A stretch of 64,000 bases of DNA from Salinarimonas sp046292825. Lineage in GTDB: Bacteria > Pseudomonadota > Alphaproteobacteria > Rhizobiales > Beijerinckiaceae. The translations under genes and the position numbers were made by a program. A model generated the notes under the pieces. That model ran no database searches. It saw only the letters and a list, made by a program, of their open reading frames with translations, and had not been told where the DNA came from. This document shows, one piece after another, positions 8,400 through 17,120 of the stretch (positions within the stretch are counted from its first letter, which is position 1; every line of letters starts with the position of its first letter). The stretch spans positions 124,001-188,000 of the forward strand of contig NZ_JBKBQG010000001.1 of the NCBI RefSeq assembly GCF_046292825.1. Reading direction: 5' to 3'.

Positions 8400-9698
8400 T
8401 CAGCGCCGAAGCGCCTCGAGCACCGCGACGTCGGCGAAGCCGTCCGGCGTGAGGCCGCGCGAGAGCTGGAAGCGGCGCACCGCCTCGCGGGACTGGGAGC
8501 CGATCTTGCCGTCGATCGTGCCGTCGTAGAGGCCGAGCCGGGAGAGGCGCTCCTGCAATTCGCGCCGCTCGTCGGCCGACAGCATCCGCTCGCCCCGCGG
8601 CCAGGTGCCGCGAACGCCGGGTCGCCCGGCCAGGCGCTCGCCGAGGAGGCCGACCGCGAGCGCGTAGGAATCGGACGCGTTGTAGCGCTTGATCACGTCG
8701 AAATTGGCGGTGACGAGGAAGGCGGGGCCGCGCGCGCCGGCGGGGAGGAACAGCGTCGCCTCGCCGGCATTCGGCAGCGCCGCGCCGTCCGCGCGCCGCA
8801 CCCCCGCCCGCGCGAAGCCGGAGAACGCCATCGTGCGCTGGGAGAAGTCGAAGCCCGCGGGCACCACCACCTCCATGCCCCAGGGCAGCCCCGGCTGCCA
8901 GCCGTGCTGGCGCAGGTAATTGGCGGTCGAGGCGAGCGCGTCGGGAATCGAGTTCCAGATGTCGCGGCGCCCGTCGCCGTCCCCGTCCACCGCGAAGCGC
9001 AGATAGCTCGTGGGCATGAACTGGGTGTGGCCCATCGCGCCCGCCCAGGAGCCGTTGAGATCGCCGCGGGCGATCTTGCCCTCCTGCAGGATCTGCAGCG
9101 CAGCGAGGAGCTCGTCGCGGAAGAAGGTGCCGCGATGGCCGACATGGGCGAGCGTCGCGAGCGAGCGGATCACGTCCATCGAGCCGGTGAACGAGCCGAA
9201 ATTCGTCTCCATGCCCCAGACGCCGAGCACGATCTCGCGGGGCACGCCGTAGGCGCGCTCGACGGAGGCGAGCGTCGTGGCGTGGCGCGTGCGCGCCGCC
9301 TCGCCGAGCCGCAGCCGCTCGGCCGAGATCGCGTTGTCGAGGTATTCCCAGATGGGCCGCGTGAACTCCGCCTGGCGCTGGGTGAGCTCGACGACGCGCT
9401 CGTTGGGCGTCACGCCGGCGAAGGCACGGTCGAAGGTCGCGCGCGAGACGCCGCGCGCCTGCGCCATCGGCCACAGGCTCTCCACGAAGGAGGAGAAGGA
9501 GCCCCGCGGGGCCGGCGCGCTCGGGCCGGTCGTCTGGGCCGGGGCGAGGCTCGCGGGCGCGGTCGAGGCGGTCTGATCGACGCGGAAGGCCGAGCCGATC
9601 CCCGCCGTTCCCATGCCCACGCAGCCCCCGAGCGCCAAGGCGGTCAGCGTGAGGAGCGCGGCTTTCGGCACGCGGCGGGCGGTGTAGTCTCGGGACAT
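8400..9698 (-). CDS. Lytic murein transglycosylase, MltB-like lipoprotein
   Basis: A 432-residue lipoprotein: residues 1-25 are a signal peptide ending in the lipobox LGGC. The central domain is the SLT_2/MltB family with the catalytic glutamate in GVWGMETNFGSFTG, followed by SWAGAMGHTQFMPTSY. It cleaves the MurNAc-GlcNAc bond of peptidoglycan forming 1,6-anhydroMurNAc. Residues about 365-430 form a peptidoglycan-binding domain 1 (LGLYDGTIDGKIG, AVRRFQ). An ATG at 9983 would extend the frame by 95 residues with no secretion signal, so 9698 is chosen. Confidence 0.92.
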   Translation of the reverse strand: MSRDYTARRVPKAALLTLTALALGGCVGMGTAGIGSAFRVDQTASTAPASLAPAQTTGPSAPAPRGSFSSFVESLWPMAQARGVSRATFDRAFAGVTPNERVVELTQRQAEFTRPIWEYLDNAISAERLRLGEAARTRHATTLASVERAYGVPREIVLGVWGMETNFGSFTGSMDVIRSLATLAHVGHRGTFFRDELLAALQILQEGKIARGDLNGSWAGAMGHTQFMPTSYLRFAVDGDGDGRRDIWNSIPDALASTANYLRQHGWQPGLPWGMEVVVPAGFDFSQRTMAFSGFARAGVRRADGAALPNAGEATLFLPAGARGPAFLVTANFDVIKRYNASDSYALAVGLLGERLAGRPGVRGTWPRGERMLSADERRELQERLSRLGLYDGTIDGKIGSQSREAVRRFQLSRGLTPDGFADVAVLEALRR

Positions 9699-9925
9699 GG
9701 GCGGGTCGCTCGTCGTGAACGGGAGGTTACGCGATGAGAGAGGAAGCGACCAGATCGGGGTGAAGGAAGGATTAAGGGGGGTGGGACCACACCGGACGGA
9801 AGCCCTCGCGGGCGGCGCCGTTGTCGAAAAATACAACTTCCAAAAGTCGTCTTCGGCCTTATGCTCTCTACCTCGCGCGCCGTGCCGAACGGTCGCGTGT
9901 GGGACGTATCGGCTCGGGGACGCGC

Positions 9926-10423
9926 ATGGAACCTGGTGGAGACGAGCCGAAGCTCCTTCGCATCGGCGAGGCGAACGTGACACTCGGACTTGGGGCCTTT
10001 CTGGGAGCCTTGACGACCGCGACCGTGCTGGTGATCGGTTCTGGTGCTTGGGTCGCGTCCGGGATCAAGGACGACGTGTCGAGCATCCGTCGCGCCGTGG
10101 AAGACGGCGGCCGGCGCTCGGCGGAGGTCACATCCGAGCTGAGAGCGCTCGTCGCCGAGGTGCGAACGTCGAACCAGTTCCTGCGGGACGGAGTGACGCG
10201 CATCGAAGTCGCCAATCGCGAGCTGGTGCAGCACATGTCCGGCCTGAGCCGCGAGCTCGCATGGCTCGAGCAACGGCTCGCAATCCAACAGGCAAACGCT
10301 CCCGCGATCAGCATCGACGCCCTCGAAGCGCTCACCTCCGCCCTGCAAACGCCGGCCGGCGAGGGGCGCGTGATCGTCGTGCCGGCTTGGACCGGCCAGA
10401 CGATCGCGGCGCCGCCGCAATAA
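9926..10423 (+). CDS. Membrane-anchored coiled-coil protein of unknown function
   Basis: A 165-residue protein starting MEPGGDEPKLL; GGGGA precedes the ATG. Residues about 22-46 form one transmembrane helix (LGAFLGALTTATVLVIGSGA). Residues 47-130 are strongly helical with heptad spacing (SSIRRAVEDGGRR, SELRALVAEVR, ELVQHMSGLSRELAWLEQRL), predicting a coiled coil in the periplasm or cytosol, and the tail is Ala/Pro-rich. I do not recognise a family. A TTG at 9821 could lengthen it by 35 basic residues. It converges with galE eight bases away. Confidence 0.65.
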   Translation: MEPGGDEPKLLRIGEANVTLGLGAFLGALTTATVLVIGSGAWVASGIKDDVSSIRRAVEDGGRRSAEVTSELRALVAEVRTSNQFLRDGVTRIEVANRELVQHMSGLSRELAWLEQRLAIQQANAPAISIDALEALTSALQTPAGEGRVIVVPAWTGQTIAAPPQ

Positions 10424-10431
10424 CGATTTCC

Positions 10432-11415
10432 TCACCCCCCGTTCGTCAGCCGCCGCTCCCACGCGAGCGCCTGGGCGACGATCGTGTCGAGGTCATCGTG
10501 GCGGGGGGTCCAGGCGAGGAGGTCGCGGATGCGGGTCGGGTCTGCGACGAGCGCGGCGGGGTCGCCGGCGCGGCGGGGCGCCTGCTCGACGGGAAAATCG
10601 ATGCCGGAGACGCGCTTGACCGTCTCGATCACCTCGCGCACGGAGGCGCCGCGTCCGTAGCCGCAATTGAGGACGAGGCTCTCGCCCCCCGCGCGCAGAT
10701 GTCGCAGCGCGGCGACGTGCGCGTCGGCGAGGTCGCTCACCTGGATGTAGTCGCGCACGCAGGTGCCGTCCGGCGTCGGGTAGTCGGTGCCGAACAGGGA
10801 CAATTTCGGCCGCGCGCCCAGCGCCGTCTGCGCCGCGACCTTGATGAGATGGGTCGCGTTCGGCGTCGACTGGCCGATGCGCCCCTTCGGATCGGCGCCC
10901 GCCACGTTGAAATAGCGCAGGATCGTGTAGCCGAAGCCGTGGGCGGCCGCCGCGTCGCGGATCATCCACTCGCTCATCAGCTTGGAGCGGCCGTAGGGGT
11001 TGATCGGCGCGGGCGTCGCATTCTCGTCGAGAATGCCGATCTCCGGCTCGCCGTAGACGGCCGCCGTCGAGGAGAAGACGAAGCGCTCGAGCCCCGCGCC
11101 GATCGCCGCTGCGAGGAGCGCGCGGGTCTTCACGGTGTTCGCCTCGTAATAGCCGAGCGGGTCGGCGACCGAATCCGGCACGACGATCTTCGCCGCGAAA
11201 TGCAGGATCTCGGCGACGTCGTTCTCGCGCATCGTGCGCGCGACGAGCGCCGCGTCGGCGATGTCGCCTTCCACGAGGCGCACGCCCTCGGGGATCGCCC
11301 GGCGTACGCCCGTCGAGAGGTCGTCGAGGACGACGACGCGCTCGCCCGCGTCGAGGAGCGCGAGCACCGCATGCCCGCCGATGTAACCGGCCCCGCCGGT
11401 GACCAGAACCGCCAT
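10432..11415 (-). CDS. galE: UDP-glucose 4-epimerase
   Basis: A 327-residue extended SDR with the N-terminal NAD site TGGAGYIGGH at residues 6-15, SSTAAVYG (catalytic Ser/Thr region), NPYGRSK holding the Tyr-Lys pair, and FNVAGADP. It interconverts UDP-glucose and UDP-galactose, feeding lipopolysaccharide and exopolysaccharide synthesis. Length equals the usual GalE. It is divergent from galU (11605), which makes UDP-glucose, the substrate; the two share a 190-base intergenic region and probably regulation. Confidence 0.94.
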   Translation of the reverse strand: MAVLVTGGAGYIGGHAVLALLDAGERVVVLDDLSTGVRRAIPEGVRLVEGDIADAALVARTMRENDVAEILHFAAKIVVPDSVADPLGYYEANTVKTRALLAAAIGAGLERFVFSSTAAVYGEPEIGILDENATPAPINPYGRSKLMSEWMIRDAAAAHGFGYTILRYFNVAGADPKGRIGQSTPNATHLIKVAAQTALGARPKLSLFGTDYPTPDGTCVRDYIQVSDLADAHVAALRHLRAGGESLVLNCGYGRGASVREVIETVKRVSGIDFPVEQAPRRAGDPAALVADPTRIRDLLAWTPRHDDLDTIVAQALAWERRLTNGG

Positions 11416-11604
11416 CCCCGTCTCCCGAAATTCCCGCCGCGCGAAGGGCGCGGTCGGCCGAGCGGCACTTTACGCCGAGCGCCCCGTTGGGGCATCCTCA
11501 CATGAGCCACCCGCGACGGATGATGCAACGTCCGCCCTAACGTGGCGTTATGAGCACGGGCCGCACCCGCTCGCCACCCCGCGAGCGCTCTTTCGGGAAG
11601 ATCC

Positions 11605-12468
11605 ATGAAGCGCATCCGCAAAGCCGTCATCCCCGTCGCCGGTCTCGGCACCCGTTTCCTGCCGGCGACGAAGGCGGTGCCGAAGGAGATGTTGACCGTC
11701 GTCGACAGGCCTGTCGTGCAGCACGTCGTCGACGAGGCGCGCGAGGCCGGCATCGAGCACGTCGTCTTCGTGACCGGCCGCAACAAGGGCGCGATCGAGG
11801 ATCATTTCGACATCGCCTTCGAGCTCGAGACGACCCTCGAGGCCCGCGGCAAGACGGCCGCGCTCGAGACCGTGCGCGCGGCCCTGCCGAAGGCGGGCGC
11901 GACGAGCTTCACCCGCCAGCAGGCGCCCCTCGGGCTCGGCCACGCGGTCTGGTGCGCGCGCGAGATCGTCGGCGACGAACCTTTCGCGGTGATCCTGCCC
12001 GACATGCTCTCGAAGGGCTGCATGACGCAGATGCTCGCCGCGTACGAGCGCCACGGCGGCAACCTCATCGCGGTGGAGGAGGTGCCCGAGGACGAGACGC
12101 ACAAATACGGCATCGTCGCGGTCGAGGAGGATTACGGCCGGACCTTCGCCATCGGCGGCATGGTCGAGAAGCCCGCGCCGGGCACCGCGCCCTCGAACCT
12201 GATCATCTCGGGCCGCTACATCCTGCAGCCCGAGATCTTCGGCCTTCTCGAGAGCCAGGAGCGGGGCGCGGGCGGCGAGATCCAGCTCACCGACGCGATG
12301 AAGCGGCTCGCGAAGACGCAGGATTTCTTCGGCGTGCGCTACGAGGGCGCGACCTACGACACCGGCTCGAAGCTCGGCTTCCTCGTCGCCAATCTCGCCT
12401 ACGGCCTCGCCGACCCGGAGATCGCCGCGGCGTTCCGCGCCGAGATCGAGAAGCATCTGCGGGCCTGA
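11605..12468 (+). CDS. galU: UTP--glucose-1-phosphate uridylyltransferase
   Basis: A 287-residue nucleotidyltransferase with the signature GLGTRFLPATKAVPKEML at residues 12-29, the NRNKGAIEDHF segment and FAVILPDML metal-binding Asp. It makes UDP-glucose from UTP and glucose-1-phosphate. Full length for the family. It is divergent from galE and is followed 82 bases later by a SemiSWEET gene on the same strand. Confidence 0.95.
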   Translation: MKRIRKAVIPVAGLGTRFLPATKAVPKEMLTVVDRPVVQHVVDEAREAGIEHVVFVTGRNKGAIEDHFDIAFELETTLEARGKTAALETVRAALPKAGATSFTRQQAPLGLGHAVWCAREIVGDEPFAVILPDMLSKGCMTQMLAAYERHGGNLIAVEEVPEDETHKYGIVAVEEDYGRTFAIGGMVEKPAPGTAPSNLIISGRYILQPEIFGLLESQERGAGGEIQLTDAMKRLAKTQDFFGVRYEGATYDTGSKLGFLVANLAYGLADPEIAAAFRAEIEKHLRA

Positions 12469-12550
12469 TCGGGAACACGCCGCGAGCGGCGCCGTTGCAT
12501 TCCTCCGCGAGGCCGCCCCCGGGCCTCGCTCGAGGAGGCGTACGCGCGCG

Positions 12551-12856
12551 ATGGAGGCCTATCTTCCCACGCTGATCGGGACCGCGGCGGGCATCTGCTC
12601 GACGGCGAGCTTCGTGCCGCAGGTCTGGAAGTCCTGGCGGCTCGGCGACACCGAGGCGATTTCGTTGAAGATGTACGTCGTCACGGTGACGGCCTTCTCC
12701 CTGTGGATCGTCTACGGCCTGTTCATCGCGAGCCTGCCGATCGTCGTGTTCAACACGCTGAGCCTCGGGCTCGCGACGAGCGTCCTCGTGATGAAGCTGC
12801 GCAACACCCGGCGGGCGCGCCGCGCGGCCACCGTCGAGACGGGCCTGCCCCGATGA
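12551..12856 (+). CDS. SemiSWEET sugar transporter
   Basis: A 101-residue, three-helix membrane protein. The first helix carries the PQ-loop proline-glutamine pair (SFVPQVWKSW), followed by ISLKMYVVTVTAFSLWIVYGLF and a third helix ending in VLVMKLRN. This is the complete three-helix unit of SemiSWEETs, which work as homodimers to carry sugars by facilitated diffusion. Its stop codon overlaps the start of the topoisomerase gene (ATGA), so the two are translationally coupled, although there is no functional link I know of. Confidence 0.88.
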   Translation: MEAYLPTLIGTAAGICSTASFVPQVWKSWRLGDTEAISLKMYVVTVTAFSLWIVYGLFIASLPIVVFNTLSLGLATSVLVMKLRNTRRARRAATVETGLPR

Positions 12857-13944
12857 GCGCCGCGGCGGCCGATCGGGCCGTTGAGGATGCCGGCATCGTC
12901 GATCCGCAGGACGCGGCCGAGAGCGCGGGCCTCTCCTACGTCTCCGACGAGGAGCCGGGTATCAGGCGTCGCAAGTCGGGAAAGGGGTTCTCCTATCGGG
13001 GGCCGGACGGGCAGACGATCCGCGACGCGGACACCCTCGCGCGCATCCGCTCGCTCGCCATCCCGCCCGCCTATACGGACGTGTGGATCTGCCCCGATCC
13101 GGACGGGCACGTCCAGGCGACGGGGCGGGACGCGCGCGGCCGCAAGCAATACCGCTACCATCCGCGCTTCCGGGAGGTGCGCGAATCGACGAAGTTCGAG
13201 CACATGCTCGCCTTCGCGCAGGCGCTGCCGGCGATCCGCGCGCGGGTCGATGCCGACATGCGCCGCCCGGGCCTCTCGCGCGAGCGGGTCGTCGCGACGA
13301 TCGTGCATCTCCTCGAGACGACGCTGATCCGCATCGGCAACGACGATTACGCCCGCGAGAACCGCTCCTACGGCCTCACCACCCTGAAGGAGCGGCACGT
13401 CGAAGTGGAGGGCGCGACGCTGCGCTTCGTCTTCCGCGGCAAGGGCGGCAAGGATTGGAACGTCTCGGTGCGCGACCGCCGCGTCGCCCGCGTTCTGCGC
13501 GCCCTGCAGGAGCTCCCCGGCCAGCGCCTGTTCCAATATCGCGACGAGGAGGGCACGCGCCAGAGCGTCGATTCGGCGGAGGTGAACGCCTATCTGCGCG
13601 AGGCGAGCGGCGGGCTCGCCGTGACCGCCAAGGATTTCCGCACCTGGGGCGGCACGGTGCTCGCGACGCTCGCGCTGCAGGAGCTCGAGGGCTTCGAGAG
13701 CGAGCGCGCGGCCAAGCGCCACCTCAAGGAGGCGATCACCCGCGTCGCCGCGCGGCTCGGCAACACGCCGACGATCTGCCGCAAGTGCTACGTCCACCCG
13801 GAAGTCCCCTCCGCCTTCCTGTCGGGCGAGCTCGCCCAGGCCATGCGCGAGGCGGCGGAAGCGGCGCTCGTCCACGAGATCGAGGGCCTCACGCCGGAGG
13901 AAGCGGCCGTCGTCGGCATGCTGCGCGCGCGTCTCGCGCGGTGA
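12853..13944 (+). CDS. DNA topoisomerase IB (poxvirus-like)
   Basis: A 363-residue type IB topoisomerase. The N-terminal domain (about 50-110) has SLAIPPAYTDVWICPDPDGH, and the catalytic domain holds the pentad: RIGNDDYARENRSYGLTTL (first Arg), FRGKGGK (Lys), KDFRTWGGT (Arg/His region) and the nucleophile Tyr in CRKCYVHPEV near 315. It relaxes positive and negative supercoils through a transient 3'-phosphotyrosyl bond. Bacterial members are often accompanied by radiation-tolerance traits, which is no proof of function here. Start at 12853 from ATGA overlap with the SemiSWEET gene. Confidence 0.93.
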   Translation: MSAAAADRAVEDAGIVDPQDAAESAGLSYVSDEEPGIRRRKSGKGFSYRGPDGQTIRDADTLARIRSLAIPPAYTDVWICPDPDGHVQATGRDARGRKQYRYHPRFREVRESTKFEHMLAFAQALPAIRARVDADMRRPGLSRERVVATIVHLLETTLIRIGNDDYARENRSYGLTTLKERHVEVEGATLRFVFRGKGGKDWNVSVRDRRVARVLRALQELPGQRLFQYRDEEGTRQSVDSAEVNAYLREASGGLAVTAKDFRTWGGTVLATLALQELEGFESERAAKRHLKEAITRVAARLGNTPTICRKCYVHPEVPSAFLSGELAQAMREAAEAALVHEIEGLTPEEAAVVGMLRARLAR

Positions 13945-14000
13945 GGGGTGGGGGCGGCGCTCTTTCCTTCCGCTGCTGGTTTGGTAATCGATATTTGCGA

Positions 14001-14179
14001 TGTCATCCCGGACGCCGAAGGCGATCCGGGACCCATAACCGCCAAGGTCACAGTCGCAGCCTGTAGGCTGCGTTTCTCCGACGAAGGCTGCCCGACGGGA
14101 GCGGAACGAGCGCGGCATGCGCGCTCGAACGATCCTCCAGACTATGGGTCCCGGGTCCGCTTCGCGGCCCGGGATGACA
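14001..14179. repeat. Family A palindromic repeat, copy 1
   Basis: 179 bp bounded by TGTCATCCCGG and CCGGGATGACA. The left end folds around GACGCCGAAGGCGATCC, the right end around TCCGCTTCGCGGCC, with an internal hairpin GCAGCCTGTAGGCTGC and a second inner palindrome GCGCGGCATGCGCGC. It sits 56 bases after the topoisomerase stop and is not part of any gene. Five more copies are in this window (35463, 38249, 43636, 54551, 59525). Confidence 0.9.
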
Positions 14180-14418
14180 GCCTTCGAGAGAGATTCCCAG
14201 GCGCCGAGATGAATGAGGGGCGCCCCCCATGGGTGCATCTACTTAGGAACCGGCTCCTCGGCGTCGCGTTGGCACCAGGATCTTCTGCAGCGTTCCACCG
14301 GCCCTCGCCGCGGGACGGTGCTCTCGTGCGGCGCGGCTCCCCCGGCGCGTCGCGTCTGCCGTGCCGCGCCGGTCTCGACGACGCGGGCGATCCACCTCGC
14401 GCCCGAGGGAGCCCCCCG
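14180..14418 (+). other. Intergenic region upstream of cydA
   Basis: 239 bases between the repeat and cydA. It must hold the cydA promoter. I searched for an FNR/ANR box (TTGAT, four bases, ATCAA) and saw none. The start-proximal part has GAGGGAGCC as a ribosome binding site for the ATG at 14419. Confidence 0.4.
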
Positions 14419-15858
14419 ATGGAGCTCGACGCCCTGTTCCTGTCGCGCGTCCAGTTCGCGTTCACGATCGCCTTCCACATCATCTTCCCCGCCTTCACCA
14501 TCGGGCTCGCGAGCTGGCTCGCGGTGCTCGAAGCGCGTTGGCTCATGACGCGCAACATCGTCTTCAAGAACCTCTACAAGTTCTGGGTGAAGGTCTTCGC
14601 CGTCTCCTTCGGGCTCGGCGTCGTCTCGGGCATCGTGATGTCCTACCAGTTCGGCACGAACTGGTCCGGATTCTCGGATTTCACCGGCAACGTCATCGGT
14701 CCCGTCATCGCCTACGAGGTGATCACCGCCTTCTTCCTGGAGGCGGCCTTTCTCGGCATCATGCTGTTCGGCTGGAACAAGGTCGGCGACCGGCTGCACT
14801 TCTTCGCGACCTGCATGGTGGCGCTCGGCACGCTGCTCTCCGCCTTCTGGATCCTGTCGGCGAATTCCTGGATGCAGACGCCCGACGGCTTCGAGGTCGT
14901 GAACGGCGTCGCGGTGCCGGTGAGCTGGCTCGAGATCGTCTTCAACCCCTCCTTCTTCAACCGCTTCACGCACATGGTGCTCGCCGCCTACCTGACGACC
15001 GCCTTCGCGGTGGCGGGCATGGCGGCCTACATGATCATCCGTGCGCGTCGGCGCGGACGGGAGACGGGCGAGAGCGTGCGCATCGAGGGCGCGCGGCGCT
15101 CGCTGTCGATGGCGACCGCCTTCGCGGCCGTGTTCGCGCCCGTGCAGATCTTCCTCGGCGACCTGCACGGCCTCAACGTCCTCGCCTATCAGCCGACGAA
15201 GCTCGCCGCGATCGAGGGCAATTGGGAGACGCAGGCCGGCGCGCCCTTCCTGATCTTCGCGATCCCCGACGAGGTGAACGAGGTCAACCGCTTCGAGCTC
15301 GGCATCCCCAATCTCGGCTCGCTGATCCTCACCCACGAATGGGACGGGGTGCTGCCGGGCCTGCGCGAGGTGCCCCCCGAGATGCGCCCGCCGATCTGGC
15401 CGGTGTTCTTCTCCTTCCGCGTGATGGTGCTGATGGGCTGCCTCATGCTCGCCGTCGGTTCCTGGAGCGTGTGGCTGCGCTGGCGCGGGCGGCTCTACGA
15501 CAGTCCGGCCTTCCTGTATTCGTGCCTGTTCATGCTGCCGTCGGGCTTCATCGCGGTGCTGACCGGCTGGTTCACCGCCGAGATCGGGCGACAGCCCTAC
15601 GTCGTCTACGGCCTGCAGCGAACGGTCGACGCGGTCTCGCCGGTGACGACGGCGGCGGTGGCCTCCTCGCTGATCGCCTTCGTGATCGTCTACGCGATCG
15701 TGTTCACGGCGGGCACCTACTACCTCTTCAAGCTCCTCCATCGCGGCCCCGACGAGCACGAGCCGATGCCCGGCGAGACTCTGGCGGAGCGGCCCAAACG
15801 CCCCTTCTCGGCCGGCGCCGACCGCCTGCAGGGCGCCGACCGGGGCGCGACCGGGTGA
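14419..15858 (+). CDS. cydA: Cytochrome bd-type (CioA) quinol oxidase subunit I
   Basis: A 479-residue, nine-helix membrane protein. His20 in FHIIF corresponds to the haem b595 ligand His19 of E. coli CydA; the Glu pair lies in AYEVITAFFLEAAF; GNWETQAGAP matches the Q-loop region. The Q-loop is short, as in the cyanide-insensitive CioA subfamily, and unlike E. coli CydA. With CydB it oxidises quinol and reduces oxygen to water without pumping protons. The start follows GAGGGAGCCCCCCG and opens the conserved first helix (FLSRVQFAFT). It is followed 81 bases later by cydB. Confidence 0.94.
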   Translation: MELDALFLSRVQFAFTIAFHIIFPAFTIGLASWLAVLEARWLMTRNIVFKNLYKFWVKVFAVSFGLGVVSGIVMSYQFGTNWSGFSDFTGNVIGPVIAYEVITAFFLEAAFLGIMLFGWNKVGDRLHFFATCMVALGTLLSAFWILSANSWMQTPDGFEVVNGVAVPVSWLEIVFNPSFFNRFTHMVLAAYLTTAFAVAGMAAYMIIRARRRGRETGESVRIEGARRSLSMATAFAAVFAPVQIFLGDLHGLNVLAYQPTKLAAIEGNWETQAGAPFLIFAIPDEVNEVNRFELGIPNLGSLILTHEWDGVLPGLREVPPEMRPPIWPVFFSFRVMVLMGCLMLAVGSWSVWLRWRGRLYDSPAFLYSCLFMLPSGFIAVLTGWFTAEIGRQPYVVYGLQRTVDAVSPVTTAAVASSLIAFVIVYAIVFTAGTYYLFKLLHRGPDEHEPMPGETLAERPKRPFSAGADRLQGADRGATG

Positions 15859-15939
15859 GGGGCGGCACGAGAACCCCTCTCCCATCCGGGAGAGGGGAGA
15901 GCGTCGGGTCTGTAGACAGGCCAATACGAGGAGGCCGTC

Positions 15940-16983
15940 ATGTTCGGATATGCCGAGAATCTGGAAGGCCTCGCGCTCTGGCTGCCCTTGATCTGGGCAG
16001 GGCTGATCGCGGTCGCGGTGATCATGTACGTGATCATGGACGGCTTCGATCTCGGGGTGGGCATCCTGTTTCGCCCCGCGGCGAACGAGAATTGGCGCGA
16101 TCGGATGATGTATTCGGTCGCCCCGATCTGGGACGGCAACGAGACCTGGCTCATCCTCGGCGGCGGCGGGCTCTTCGCCGTGTTCCACCTCTCCTATGCG
16201 CTCCTGATGCCGGCGCTCTACGTGCCGCTCCTCGTGATGCTGCTGGCGCTCGTCTTCCGCGGCGTCGCTTTCGAGTTCCGCTTCAAGGCGGACACCTCCA
16301 AATATCTCTGGGACGCCTCGTTCCACTGGGGCTCGCTGGTGGCGACCTTCGCGCAGGGCATGGTGCTCGGCGCCTTCGTTCAGGGCTTCACCGTCGTCGG
16401 GCGCGAATTCGCCGGCGGCACGCTCGATTTCCTCACCCCCTTCTCGGTGGCGACCGGCATCGGCCTCGTGCTCGGCTACGGGCTTCTCGGCGCGACCTGG
16501 ATCGTGATGAAGACGACGGGGGATCTCGAGATGTGGGCGCGCGCCAAGGCCAAGCGCTACCTCCTGGGCACGATCGCGATGATGGCCGTCGTCTCCGCCT
16601 GGGTGCCCTTTCTCGGCGTCGAGATCGAACGGCGCTGGTTCGCGATGCCGAACCTCCTCTATCTCGCCCCGATCCCGCTGCTCACCGCGCTCTGCGCCTT
16701 TCTGATCTGGCGCGGGCTGGAAAACGGCGGGCAGCGCTCGCCCTTCCTCCTCACGATCGCGATGTTCCTGCTCGGCTTCCTCGGGCTCGGCGTGAGCCTC
16801 TTCCCCTACATCGTGCCGCCCTCCGTCACGATCTGGGACGCGGCGAACACCGTCGACAGCCAGATCTTCGCCCTCGTCGGCTTCTCGATCGTGATGCCGG
16901 TCACCTTCGCCTACACGGCCTACGCCTATTGGGTCTTCCGCGGCAAGGTGGCGGAGGACATCAAGGACACGGGATACCATTGA
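15940..16983 (+). CDS. cydB: Cytochrome bd-type (CioB) quinol oxidase subunit II
   Basis: A 347-residue polytopic membrane protein with the CydB signature: MYVIMDGFDLGVGIL in helix I, PIWDGNETWLILGG next, and FPYIVPPSVTIWDAA late in the protein. It is the partner of CydA and lacks haem of its own. The stop overlaps the start of a 35-codon gene at 16983 (TGATG), a layout in which a small accessory subunit is co-translated. GAGGAGGCC precedes the ATG. Confidence 0.94.
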   Translation: MFGYAENLEGLALWLPLIWAGLIAVAVIMYVIMDGFDLGVGILFRPAANENWRDRMMYSVAPIWDGNETWLILGGGGLFAVFHLSYALLMPALYVPLLVMLLALVFRGVAFEFRFKADTSKYLWDASFHWGSLVATFAQGMVLGAFVQGFTVVGREFAGGTLDFLTPFSVATGIGLVLGYGLLGATWIVMKTTGDLEMWARAKAKRYLLGTIAMMAVVSAWVPFLGVEIERRWFAMPNLLYLAPIPLLTALCAFLIWRGLENGGQRSPFLLTIAMFLLGFLGLGVSLFPYIVPPSVTIWDAANTVDSQIFALVGFSIVMPVTFAYTAYAYWVFRGKVAEDIKDTGYH

Positions 16984-17090
16984 TGCGCGAGGGGACCCGG
17001 CGCATCCTTTGGTTCGTCGCCCTCTATGTCGGCGGCCTCGTGGCCTTCCTCGCTTTGTCGCGGCTGTTGCGGGCGATCGTGGTGGGATGA
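16983..17090 (+). CDS. DUF2474-like small subunit of the cytochrome bd oxidase (35 aa)
   Basis: A 35-codon gene starts at the ATG inside the cydB stop (TGATG) and ends at TGA 17088-17090. The peptide is MREGTRRILWFVALYVG, a hydrophobic helix of about 22 residues, and a basic end (RLLRAIVVG). Size, single helix with W near the start and position after cioAB fit DUF2474, a family of tiny proteins associated with CioAB-type oxidases and thought analogous to CydX. It is too short for typical ORF cut-offs. Translational coupling with cydB supports it. Confidence 0.75.
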   Translation: MREGTRRILWFVALYVGGLVAFLALSRLLRAIVVG

Positions 17091-17111
17091 GGCGGGGAGC
17101 TCGCCCCCGCC
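17091..17111. terminator. GC-rich hairpin between convergent genes
   Basis: GGCGGGG pairs with CCCCGCC across a seven-base loop, immediately after the small oxidase gene and ten bases before the stop of the convergent thiolase. There is no T-run on either strand, so it is only a candidate intrinsic terminator. Confidence 0.35.
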
Positions 17112-17120
17112 GCCCTTCGC

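Noticed and set aside
13981..14185. Possible small protein in frame through family A copy 1
   Set aside because: The element has open frames in several copies by composition alone; no start with a ribosome site and no conservation of a frame across copies.
14180..14418. FNR/ANR box upstream of cydA
   Set aside because: No TTGAT-N4-ATCAA-like site is present.
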